Part shown: one piece after another, positions 1-6,996 of the stretch
Position numbering within the stretch: the stretch's first letter is position 1
How the letters are laid out: each line of letters begins with the position of its first letter
Origin: Marinomonas algarum
GTDB taxonomy: Bacteria; Pseudomonadota; Gammaproteobacteria; Pseudomonadales; Marinomonadaceae
Assembly: GCF_020532605.1 (NCBI RefSeq)
Contig: NZ_JAJATW010000022.1
Location: 1 to 41,728, forward strand
DNA length: 41,728 nt
Reading direction: 5' to 3'
Made by a program: the position numbers and the translations under genes
The notes under the pieces: model-generated
Database searches by the model: none
What the model was told of the DNA's origin: nothing
What the model saw: the letters and a program-made list of their open reading frames with translations, nothing else

Positions 1-9
1 AACAGAATT

Positions 10-125
10 GCTTGACGATCATAGAGGCGTTGAACCACCTGATCCCATCCCGAACTCAGAAGTGAAAAGCGCCATCGCCGATGGTAGTGTGGGGGATCCC
101 ATGTGAGAGTAGGTCGTCGTCAAGC
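10..125 (+). rRNA. rrf: 5S ribosomal RNA, first copy
   Basis: This is a 116-nt 5S rRNA. The ends pair to form helix I (GCTTGACGA at 10-18 with TCGTCAAGC at 117-125). The interior holds the typical 5S landmarks: CCCATCCCGAACTCAGAAGTGAA-like loop B/C sequence, then GCGCCATCGCCGATGGTAGTGT and the GAGAGTAGG segment before the 3' arm. It is presumably the last part of an rRNA operon whose 16S and 23S genes lie upstream of the window; only nine bases precede it here. A near-identical second copy follows 72 nt later. Confidence 0.96.
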
Positions 126-197
126 TTAAGATTATACTAGCTAAGCTGGTAAGAGAATTAATTTAATGTGTCGATTGCATGTTAAATTTAACGATTT

Positions 198-313
198 TCT
201 TGATGATCACAGAGGCGTTGAACCACCTGATCCCATCCCGAACTCAGAAGTGAAAAGCGCCATCGCCGATGGTAGTGTGGGGGATCCCATGTGAGAGTAG
301 GTCGTTATCAAGA
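198..313 (+). rRNA. rrf: 5S ribosomal RNA, second tandem copy
   Basis: This is a second 116-nt 5S rRNA, the same length as the first and starting 188 nt after it. By eye it differs from copy one only in helix I and at one base near it. G10-C125 becomes T198-A313 and C16-G119 becomes T204-A307, both compensatory; G17-C118 becomes the wobble pair G205-T306; and T22 becomes C210. The 72-nt spacer (126-197) does not fold as a tRNA. The strong terminator directly downstream makes this the last gene of the rRNA operon. Confidence 0.95.
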
Positions 314-322
314 TTTAAATAT

Positions 323-357
323 AAACCCTGTACAGTGAAAACTGTACAGGGTTTTTT
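323..357 (+). terminator. Rho-independent terminator of the rRNA operon
   Basis: A perfect 14-bp stem (323-336 with 341-354) has a GAAA loop and runs into a seven-T tract. It begins ten bases after the second 5S gene and is the expected end of the rRNA transcript. Confidence 0.93.
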
Positions 358-606
358 TATGCCATATTGTCATGTTTCGCTGCCTTTCATTCTTAGTCAT
401 TTATTATAAATCCCCTCCGACCCCTATAGATTTACGTTAACTTATTCTGTGCCATTATAATAAACCTTCTTTGAATATTTTTATTTTTGTATGTGTACTA
501 AATATTACAGATCTAATTAATGCTTGATCATTTTTACCAATTTGTTTAGGGTAAAGGCGAATTTTGTAATTATTTATTCATTTTTCTAACAAATATGAGG
601 TTTATT
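358..606 (+). promoter_or_regulatory. ehu upstream region with a candidate sigma-70 promoter
   Basis: This AT-rich, gene-free stretch lies between the rRNA terminator and ehuB. The best promoter-like match is TTGTTT at 542-547, a 17-bp spacer, and TGTAAT at 565-570. The match is weak and the spacing is the main support. No clear operator was seen. Confidence 0.3.
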
Positions 607-1455
607 GTGAAAAGTATTTTCAGCAAATATGTTATATCTCTAATGAGTTTTTGCGTGGCGCTGTTCTCTGTAACAGCATCAGCAAGCACACTCGATAAGA
701 TCCAAGATGAAGGAAAAATAACCATAGGGGTCGCTAATGAAGTGCCTTATGGCTACACCACACCTGACGGTGAACCAGCGGGTGAAGCCCCAAGCATTGC
801 TGTAAAAGTATTAAATGATTTAGGTGTAGATGATGTGAACGTTGTAGTCACAGAGTTTGGTTCTTTGATACCAGGTCTACGAGCTGGCCGTTTTGATGTC
901 ATCGCTGCAGGCATGTACATTACCCCTAAGCGCTGTATGCAGATTGCTTTCTCAAATCCGACTTACAGCATAGGCGAAGGCTTTTTAGTACAGAATGGTA
1001 ATCCTAAAGCGCTTAATGGCTACGACGATATTAAAGCCAAGTCTGTGAAGTTTGGTGTGATGTCAGGTTCTGTAGAATACGGCTATGCACGAGATTTTGG
1101 TATTGCGATGAACAAAATCGTCACATTACCAGATTATCCATCTGGCGTTGCTGCTCTAAAGTCCGGTCGTATTGATGCACTTGGTGGTACTAGTTTGACA
1201 ATGGCTTCTCTTGCTCAAAAAGACGATCGAGTAGAGTTAGCTCAACCTTTTACTCCTCTTATGATCGATGGTCAGTCGGTTAAAGGATACGGTGGCTTCG
1301 GTTTTCGTCCATCTGATACCGCGTTACGAAATGCTTTTAATGAGCAGTTAGAAGGTTTTATTGACACAGAAGAGCATATTGCATTGGTGACACCTTATGG
1401 TTTTGGTAAACATACGTCACCCGGTGACATGACAGCTAAAACACTGTGTGAATAA
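607..1455 (+). CDS. ehuB: Ectoine/hydroxyectoine ABC transporter substrate-binding protein EhuB
   Basis: This is the periplasmic binding protein of an amino-acid-type (family 3) ABC importer. The family captures the compatible solutes ectoine and hydroxyectoine and delivers them to EhuC/EhuD. A hydrophobic signal peptide ends near the ASA-S-T residues, followed by the solute-binding fold (KIQDEGKITIGVANEVPYGY, then FGSLIPGLRAGRFDVIAAGM and TPKRC). The reading frame opens with ATG at 595, but GTG at 607 is the better start. It has GAGG at 597-600 six bases upstream, gives a normal K-rich signal peptide of about 26 residues, and leaves no ribosome site for the ATG. The protein is then 282 aa. 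It is first in a four-gene importer operon. The exact ligand is inferred from family resemblance and gene order. Confidence 0.85.
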   Translation: MKSIFSKYVISLMSFCVALFSVTASASTLDKIQDEGKITIGVANEVPYGYTTPDGEPAGEAPSIAVKVLNDLGVDDVNVVVTEFGSLIPGLRAGRFDVIAAGMYITPKRCMQIAFSNPTYSIGEGFLVQNGNPKALNGYDDIKAKSVKFGVMSGSVEYGYARDFGIAMNKIVTLPDYPSGVAALKSGRIDALGGTSLTMASLAQKDDRVELAQPFTPLMIDGQSVKGYGGFGFRPSDTALRNAFNEQLEGFIDTEEHIALVTPYGFGKHTSPGDMTAKTLCE

Positions 1456-1472
1456 GCTTGAGGATTTAATGA

Positions 1473-2135
1473 ATGGAATTTGGAGAAATTGTCTCCGTGT
1501 TGCTACAGGGTGCCATTGTTACTATTAAGATAGTAGCAATGGCACTGCCTCTCGCTACCATCATGGCCTTTGTATTTGGTTTAGTTCGACTGTATGCCCC
1601 CGCTCCTTTTAAACAAGTCGCTATCGTTTACATTGAATTTTTTCGTGGGACGTCAGCTTTAATTCAGTTGTACTGGATATATTTTGTTTTGCCTTTCTTT
1701 GGTATCACTATTGATGCCATGACAGCAGCAGTCGTTGCCCTCGGGTTAAATATTGGCTCGTACGGTACTGAAGTTGTCCGTGGGGCCATTCAGGCGGTAC
1801 CGAAAGGTCAGTATGAAGCGTCCGTTGCGTTGAATTTCACTGCATCACAACGTTTATGGCGAGTGATCATGCCGCAGGCGCTTGTTAATATGATCCCCCC
1901 CTTTGGTAATTTAGCTATTGAACTGGTGAAAGCGACGTCTTTGGTTTCTTTGATCACAATTGGTGATTTGACGTTCAAAGCGAAGTCACTTGCTGACACG
2001 ACATTACAAGTCGGCGAAATATTTGGCGTTGTCCTTGTGTTTTATTTTGTGATGGCGCAGGTGTTGATGCTGTTTATTAAGCGGCTTGAAAAGTACCTAA
2101 GTAAGGGTTTAGGTCGAGGAGGCTTTAGCTCATGA
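1473..2135 (+). CDS. ehuC: Ectoine/hydroxyectoine ABC transporter permease EhuC
   Basis: This is a 220-aa inner-membrane permease of the HisM/GlnP type. It has several hydrophobic helices and the EAA loop that docks on the ATPase (YEASVALNFTASQRLWRVIMPQA, about residues 115-137). It shows the usual amino-acid-importer pattern EFFRGTSALIQLYWIYF. A TTGAGG ribosome site sits at 1458-1463, and the upstream ATG at 1469 is out of frame. It follows ehuB by 17 nt and overlaps ehuD by four bases (ATGA), so the two permease subunits are probably translationally coupled and act as a heterodimer. Confidence 0.88.
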   Translation: MEFGEIVSVLLQGAIVTIKIVAMALPLATIMAFVFGLVRLYAPAPFKQVAIVYIEFFRGTSALIQLYWIYFVLPFFGITIDAMTAAVVALGLNIGSYGTEVVRGAIQAVPKGQYEASVALNFTASQRLWRVIMPQALVNMIPPFGNLAIELVKATSLVSLITIGDLTFKAKSLADTTLQVGEIFGVVLVFYFVMAQVLMLFIKRLEKYLSKGLGRGGFSS

Positions 2136-2809
2136 ACGGATTTGATTGGGATTGGGCATTCACATGGGATGTATTACCAATGATATTGTCAGCGGCTAAG
2201 GTAACGCTATTGGCGACATTGTTAGGTAGTATTTTTGCAATCATTATGGGATTAGTCTTTGCTTTGTTGAGACGAAGCAAAAGTAGACTAACACGAACGA
2301 GTGTCTATTGGATTGTTGAATTCATTCGTAGTACGCCTTTATTAGTACAGATTTTCTTTTTGTACTACGTCATGCCTGAGTTTGGCATCAGTATGTCTCC
2401 TTTGGCGACGGGGGTATTTGCCCTGGGACTTCATTATGGTGCTTATTTATCAGAGGTCTTCCGAAGTGGTATTGATGGCATTGAAAAGGGCCAGTGGGAA
2501 GCGTCTAGAGCATTAAATCTATCGATAATTGATACCTACCGCGATATTGTTCTGCCTCAGGCGATCCGCCCCATGATTCCTGCGACAGGGAATTATATTA
2601 TTGCGATGTTTAAAGAAACTCCACAACTGTCTGCAATTACACTGTTAGAAATGTTGCAAATGGCCAAGATTATTGGTTCAGAAAATTTCAGATATTTGGA
2701 GCCATTTACGCTGGTTGGTCTATTGTATCTAGTGTTCAGTATTGTCGCTGCTTATGGCATTTATCAAATAGAGAAACGTTTTCCAAAAGAAGGATTTAGC
2801 CTGAAATGA
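2132..2809 (+). CDS. ehuD: Ectoine/hydroxyectoine ABC transporter permease EhuD
   Basis: This second permease subunit (225 aa) has the same fold as EhuC: EFIRSTPLLVQIFFLYYV near residue 65, and the EAA loop WEASRALNLSIIDTYRDIVLPQA near residues 122-144. Its start overlaps the end of ehuC and its end overlaps the start of ehuA, each by ATGA. Such a chain is typical of subunits made in fixed ratio. It would form the membrane channel with EhuC. Confidence 0.88.
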   Translation: MNGFDWDWAFTWDVLPMILSAAKVTLLATLLGSIFAIIMGLVFALLRRSKSRLTRTSVYWIVEFIRSTPLLVQIFFLYYVMPEFGISMSPLATGVFALGLHYGAYLSEVFRSGIDGIEKGQWEASRALNLSIIDTYRDIVLPQAIRPMIPATGNYIIAMFKETPQLSAITLLEMLQMAKIIGSENFRYLEPFTLVGLLYLVFSIVAAYGIYQIEKRFPKEGFSLK

Positions 2810-3582
2810 GTGCGCCTATTATTGAATTTAAAAATGTAAAAAAATGCTTTGGCGATACAGTTATCTTCAGTGACTTTAATTTTAAGGTAGAGGAAAACGA
2901 AATTGTATCGATCATTGGACCAAGCGGCTCAGGCAAGAGTACCTTGTTGCGTATTTTAATGACGTTGGAAGGAATCGATGGTGGTTATATAAATGTTGCT
3001 GGTGAATCACTATGGCATATGCCTTGGCAAGGGCAATACGTTCCTGCCAATAGCAAGCATCTTCATAAAATGCGCAATCACTTAGGGATGGTATTTCAGC
3101 ACTTTAACCTTTTTCCTCATATGACAGTGAAACGAAATATTACTGAAGCGCCAATGCGTGTCAAAGGTGTTTCTCGTCAAGATGCTGAAGAGTTAGCCGA
3201 AAAGCTTCTTGCTTTAGTAGGGCTGGCGGATAAAGCGGACAGTTATCCAAACGACTTATCAGGTGGGCAAAAACAACGTGTCGGTATCGCAAGGGCTTTG
3301 GCTATGAAGCCCTCTATTTTACTGCTGGATGAGATTACCTCAGCTTTAGATCCTGAACTTGTAGATGAGGTACTGGATGTCATTAGAAACTTAGTTAAAG
3401 AAGAAAGCTTTACCATGTTGCTCGTTACTCACGAGATGTATTTTGCTCGTGAAATCAGTGACAGAGTGTGCTTCTTTGATAAAGGGGCGATTGTTGAAGA
3501 GGGTGAGCCAGAGATTATATTTACTGCGCCAAAAGAAGAGCGTACAAAAGCTTTTTTGAATGCCTATATTGGTCAGTCTTAA
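2806..3582 (+). CDS. ehuA: Ectoine/hydroxyectoine ABC transporter ATP-binding protein EhuA
   Basis: This 258-aa cytoplasmic ATPase powers the importer. It has Walker A GPSGSGKST (about residues 38-46), the Q-loop in MVFQHFNLFPHMTV, the signature LSGGQKQR, Walker B ILLLDEITSALDPE and the switch histidine in LLVTHEM. A short insertion after the first strand pair (LWHMPWQGQYVPANSKHLHKM) is seen in EhuA-like proteins and separates them from GlnQ-like ones, as far as I recall the family. It is the last gene of the operon and is followed by a terminator. Confidence 0.88.
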   Translation: MSAPIIEFKNVKKCFGDTVIFSDFNFKVEENEIVSIIGPSGSGKSTLLRILMTLEGIDGGYINVAGESLWHMPWQGQYVPANSKHLHKMRNHLGMVFQHFNLFPHMTVKRNITEAPMRVKGVSRQDAEELAEKLLALVGLADKADSYPNDLSGGQKQRVGIARALAMKPSILLLDEITSALDPELVDEVLDVIRNLVKEESFTMLLVTHEMYFAREISDRVCFFDKGAIVEEGEPEIIFTAPKEERTKAFLNAYIGQS

Positions 3583-3610
3583 TCGTTTAAAAGTATGTTT
3601 TTTAAACAGT

Positions 3611-3637
3611 AAAGCGTCCATATTTGGGCGCTTTTTT
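3611..3637 (+). terminator. Rho-independent terminator after ehuA
   Basis: AAAGCGTCC (3611-3619) pairs with GGGCGCTTT, with one G-U pair, and the right arm runs into a T tract. It lies 28 bases after the ehuA stop and should end the ehuBCDA transcript. Confidence 0.85.
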
Positions 3638-3701
3638 ATTGCATGGCAATTATAATATTTCATATCGATAGTGTTGATGTAATTAATAAAGAGCATATTA
3701 A

Positions 3702-4412
3702 ATGACCCCTTTGTACAGTGTTATATTTTTGACGTTGTTTGCTGGCCTGGCAATGCCCTTAGGCGCACTTATTGCTCATTTTGAGCGTATTAAGCCACAA
3801 TGGCTGGAAGCTGAATTGATGCACGGTGTTACAGCATTCGGTGGAGGAGCGTTATTGTCGGCCATTGCTTTAGTATTGGTCCCGGATGGCGTTAAGCATT
3901 TTTCACCAATCTCAGCTGTATTGCTATTCTTAGCGGGTGGTTTTGTTTTTATGGTGATCGATATTCAATTGTCTAAAAGCAAGGCGTCTATGAGCCAGTT
4001 GATTGCTATGTTATCTGACTTTATTCCTGAGTCGATCGCATTAGGCGCCGCTTTTGCTCTAGGTTCAAAAAATGGTGTGCTTCTAGCCTCATTGATTGCA
4101 ATGCAGAATCTACCTGAAGGCTTTAACGCCTACAGGGAATTGCGGTCTTCCTCTCACTATCGGCCATTTTGTATCATTTTAAGTTTCGTCATATTGGCAT
4201 TATCTGGACCACTCGCAGGTGTTATTGCTCACTTGTGGTTATCAGAATGGCCCTCGGTTATTTCTGGAATAATGTTGTTTGCGTCTGGTGGTATTTTATA
4301 CGCTGTTTTCCAGGATATCGCGCCACAAGCTGTTTTAGAGAAGCACTGGGCACCACCAATGGGGGCTGTTATGGGCTTTGCATTAGGCTTGGCTGGTTAC
4401 ATGATCGTGTAA
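3702..4412 (+). CDS. ZIP-family metal permease-like membrane protein
   Basis: This 236-aa polytopic membrane protein has about seven to eight hydrophobic segments and the ZIP layout. The two signature helices are recognisable as SDFIPESIALG (about residue 106) and MQNLPEGFNAYRE (about residue 134). Known ZIP proteins move Zn2+ or Fe2+ into the cytoplasm and usually carry histidine in both motifs (HNxPEG-like). Here the histidine positions appear to hold Asp and Gln, so the metal and even the direction of transport are uncertain. The gene stands alone between a terminator and the benE operator region. Its ribosome site is weak (AAAGAG). Confidence 0.7.
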   Translation: MTPLYSVIFLTLFAGLAMPLGALIAHFERIKPQWLEAELMHGVTAFGGGALLSAIALVLVPDGVKHFSPISAVLLFLAGGFVFMVIDIQLSKSKASMSQLIAMLSDFIPESIALGAAFALGSKNGVLLASLIAMQNLPEGFNAYRELRSSSHYRPFCIILSFVILALSGPLAGVIAHLWLSEWPSVISGIMLFASGGILYAVFQDIAPQAVLEKHWAPPMGAVMGFALGLAGYMIV

Positions 4413-4429
4413 AGTGTTTAAATGCTTAA

Positions 4430-4443
4430 AAATGTATACATTT
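4430..4443. promoter_or_regulatory. Candidate GntR-type operator AAATGTATACATTT
   Basis: A perfect 14-bp palindrome has a TGTATACA core, 53 bp before the benE start. GntR regulators of the FCD class commonly bind TGTATACA-like dyads, and such a regulator is encoded as the second gene of this operon (5681-6298). Autoregulation of benE-gntR is the simple reading. The core TATACA could also serve as part of a -10 element. Confidence 0.55.
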
Positions 4444-4496
4444 ATTGTTTGGTTGAATTATAGTTATCTGATTTTTCTGTATTAGTAGAGTTAATA

Positions 4497-5666
4497 ATGG
4501 GTACTGTTATTAAAGATATGAGTTTGAGTGCATTTGTAGCGGGGTTTGTGGCTGTGCTCATTGGTTTTTCCAGTTCGGTGGCTATCGTGTTCCAAGCGGC
4601 ACGGGCTGCTGGCGCGGATTCGTCTTTAATTGTTTCTTGGATTATGGCGCTTGGTCTTGGTATGGGAGCAACGTGTTTTTTTCTTTCCTTGTGGTACAAG
4701 TCTCCTGTAATAACAGCATGGTCAACACCAGGAGCGGCGTTATTGGCAACGAGTTTGGACAATATTAGTTATGCAGAAGCAATTGGAGTATTTGTTTTTG
4801 CAGGCTTGCTAACAGTGATAACGGGGATTTCGGGACTGTTTGATAAGGTGATGCGACTTGTTCCATTACAGCTTGCTTGTGCAATGCTCGCGGGGGTGTT
4901 GTTTAAGTTTGGTTTATCAATTTTCGATTCTATGATGAGCGATGTTTTATTGGTTAGCACTATGTTATTGACCTACCTAGTTAGTAAACAAGTCATTCCT
5001 CGTTATTCAATATTACTTGTTTTAGTGGTGGGGGTCGTGATGGTGTTAGGGCGTTCTGATGAGAGTTTGATGAGTGGAATCCCTTTTGAACTTGGTCGGT
5101 TCTTATGGGTATGGCCAGAATGGAATTTGGGAGCATTGGTCGGTATTGGTGTGCCTTTATACATTGTTACCATGACGTCTCAAAATATCCCCGGTGTTGC
5201 TGTTATGCGCAGTAGTGGTTATAACACACCGGTTTCGCCACTTATTAGTTGGACGGGTGTTACTTCTGTGCTTTTGGCTCCTTTGGGTGGTTTTGCGTTT
5301 AATTTAGCGGCGATTACGGCGGCCATTTGTTCTGGAAATGAGTGCCACAAAGACCCTAAGCGCCGCTACATTGCTGGGTTGTCTGCAGGTATTTTTTATT
5401 GGTTGGCCGGTCTGGCAGGTACATCTGTTGTCGCTTTGTTTTCAATTTTTCCTTCGACAATGATTTCTGCTTTAGCTGGAATTGCTTTGTTGGGAACAAT
5501 TGGGATGAATCTGAAAAGCGCCATAGCTGATGATGAAAACCGAGAAGCTGCCTTAATTACTTTTTTAGTCACAGTTTCGGGAGTGTCGTTTTTAGAAATA
5601 GCGTCGGCTTTCTGGGGAATTTTATTTGGTGCTATTTGTCTATTAATCTCAAAAATTAAAAGGTAG
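4497..5666 (+). CDS. BenE-family (benzoate/H+ symporter-like) membrane transporter
   Basis: This 389-aa integral membrane protein has about 12 hydrophobic helices. Family hallmarks are SSVAIVFQAARAAGA near the N-terminus, AWSTPGAALLAT near residue 75, MTSQNIPGVAVMRSSGY near residue 226 and the GNECHKDPKRRY loop near residue 280. Family members such as BenE of Acinetobacter take up benzoate with protons, and relatives such as YdcO have no firmly known substrate. No aromatic-degradation genes lie nearby, so the substrate cannot be named. It is followed after 14 bp by a GntR regulator in the same orientation, suggesting a substrate-responsive two-gene operon. Confidence 0.82.
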   Translation: MGTVIKDMSLSAFVAGFVAVLIGFSSSVAIVFQAARAAGADSSLIVSWIMALGLGMGATCFFLSLWYKSPVITAWSTPGAALLATSLDNISYAEAIGVFVFAGLLTVITGISGLFDKVMRLVPLQLACAMLAGVLFKFGLSIFDSMMSDVLLVSTMLLTYLVSKQVIPRYSILLVLVVGVVMVLGRSDESLMSGIPFELGRFLWVWPEWNLGALVGIGVPLYIVTMTSQNIPGVAVMRSSGYNTPVSPLISWTGVTSVLLAPLGGFAFNLAAITAAICSGNECHKDPKRRYIAGLSAGIFYWLAGLAGTSVVALFSIFPSTMISALAGIALLGTIGMNLKSAIADDENREAALITFLVTVSGVSFLEIASAFWGILFGAICLLISKIKR

Positions 5667-5669
5667 CAA

Positions 5670-5681
5670 ATGAGTAGATAA
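5670..5681 (+). other. Three-codon minicistron (M-S-R-stop) overlapping the gntR start
   Basis: ATG AGT AGA TAA runs from 5670 to 5681. Its stop shares one base with the ATG of the GntR gene (TAATG). The only good ribosome site in the gap, AAAGG at 5659-5663, is six bases from this ATG but 17 from the GntR ATG. Ribosomes may load on the minicistron and restart at gntR. The placement is seen directly; its use is inferred. Confidence 0.35.
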
Positions 5682-6298
5682 TGGATATAAGTCAGCGAAT
5701 TAAAGAGGATATTTTAAACAGTAAGTTGCCGAGAGGTGTCCCGTTGCGGCAAGTTGTACTGTCAGAACAGTATGGAGTAAGTCGGATTCCTATAAGAGAT
5801 GCGCTTCTGTCTTTAAAAGTAGAAGGGTGGCTTGTTCCACACGGTAAAGCAGGCGTAATGATACCTGATTTAAACTGGAAAGAAGCAGAAGATCTCTCTT
5901 TAATGCGTGCTGAGCTTGAGTGTCTGTTATTGGATATGGCATTTGGTTGCATTCTGCCGGAAGATATCGCTAAGGCGAGATGCTTAACAAATAGGCTAAA
6001 CGAGCCTCAGCTAAGTCTTATTGGGCGAGGTGAGCTTAATTGGCTTTTTCACCACACACTATATTCTCCCGCTAACAGACCCGCTTTACATCGCGTTGTT
6101 GAGGGTCTTAATAAGCAGGCAATACGCTATTTAGGCTTTCAATATGGGCCGCTAGGTTATCGACAGAAAAGCCAAAACCAACATGAAGTTTTACTCAATT
6201 TTATTGAGTCCGGCAACAAAACCGATGCAATTGACTGCTTAAGGCAACATATATTGCACGCGGGAACTCTACTATCAAATTATCTAAAAGCAATGTAA
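5681..6298 (+). CDS. GntR-family transcriptional regulator with FCD domain
   Basis: This 205-aa protein has an N-terminal winged helix-turn-helix (about residues 5-65; LRQVVLSEQYGVSRIPIRDALLSL is the recognition region) and a C-terminal helical FCD-type ligand domain (about residues 70-200). FCD regulators usually repress a neighbouring transport or catabolic gene and release DNA when a carboxylic acid binds. The adjacent BenE-type transporter and the palindrome at 4430-4443 fit local control. The start is the first possible ATG in frame, since a stop lies two codons upstream. It converges with the histidine kinase gene with only 10 bp between stops and no clear terminator. Confidence 0.85.
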   Translation: MDISQRIKEDILNSKLPRGVPLRQVVLSEQYGVSRIPIRDALLSLKVEGWLVPHGKAGVMIPDLNWKEAEDLSLMRAELECLLLDMAFGCILPEDIAKARCLTNRLNEPQLSLIGRGELNWLFHHTLYSPANRPALHRVVEGLNKQAIRYLGFQYGPLGYRQKSQNQHEVLLNFIESGNKTDAIDCLRQHILHAGTLLSNYLKAM

Positions 6299-6308
6299 CG
6301 CTGTTTAC

Positions 6309-6995
6309 TCACAGGTCATGTATGAAGTCATCTTGGGCTTGAGGTAGGTAAATCTGCAAACTAGCACCGCCTAGTAAATCCGATTTTTGTTTTTTAAGAG
6401 AGCCTATATTATCGGCCACAACATGAGCTGATGCAGAAAGTTCAGCAAAATATAACCCTAAGCCAGTATTATTCTCAAGGAATGCTTCCTCTGACTCTTT
6501 AGTGGATGAAAATCCTTGTCCGTCATCTTCTATGGAAAGGACGATGAAATCATCTTGCTTTTTGGCACTGATTATAATCTTTGATTTTGCAAAGCGTAGA
6601 GCGTTGTAAACGGCTGTACTGACCACAGCGGTCATTAATCTTTCATCAAAAGCGCCTGTGAGTCCTTCATCACATTGATATTCCAGCGCCAAATTTTTTG
6701 CATTTGCAGAGGGCTGTAAAGCGAAAACTTGGTCATCAAGGAATTCTTCCAACAATAAGGTATCAACATGAAGATCGTAGCCGTCTGAAGCCAAGCGATA
6801 CAAGTAAAGATACTCAACCCACTCATCGTTGAGTTTTTTTAATGACTCTTCAATGGTAATGACTTTTTTCCGATTAGTGTCATTTGAGCCAATGGTCTCT
6901 TTAAGTCCTTGTAGCTGATAAAGCAAAGTGCCTACTTGGTTTTTACTTTCGTGTATTGCGCTGGCTAGGATGGTACTGATGTCTAGTTTTTTCAC
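6309..6995 (-). CDS. Small cytoplasmic sensor histidine kinase
   Basis: This 228-aa histidine kinase has no membrane segment and no input domain. It has a phosphoacceptor box AIHESKNQVGTLL (His near residue 16), an N box VVSTAVYNALRFAK, G1 IEDDGQGF and G2 TGLGLYFAE. The reading frame is longer upstream, but GTG at 6995 is the likely start. A GAGGG ribosome site (7001-7005) lies five bases before it, it begins one base after the stop of the upstream response regulator, and the longer form would overlap that gene by about 70 bp. It is probably co-expressed with that regulator and would phosphorylate it, perhaps with another protein supplying the sensory input. Confidence 0.78.
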   Translation of the reverse strand: MKKLDISTILASAIHESKNQVGTLLYQLQGLKETIGSNDTNRKKVITIEESLKKLNDEWVEYLYLYRLASDGYDLHVDTLLLEEFLDDQVFALQPSANAKNLALEYQCDEGLTGAFDERLMTAVVSTAVYNALRFAKSKIIISAKKQDDFIVLSIEDDGQGFSSTKESEEAFLENNTGLGLYFAELSASAHVVADNIGSLKKQKSDLLGGASLQIYLPQAQDDFIHDL

Positions 6996-6996
6996 T

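Noticed and set aside
126..197. Possible tRNA between the two 5S genes
   Set aside because: Some rRNA operons have a tRNA here, but the 72-nt spacer has no T-arm sequence (GTTCRA) and does not fold as a cloverleaf.
595..606. ATG 595 as the ehuB start
   Set aside because: It lacks a ribosome site and itself contains the GAGG that serves GTG 607, which gives a normal signal peptide.
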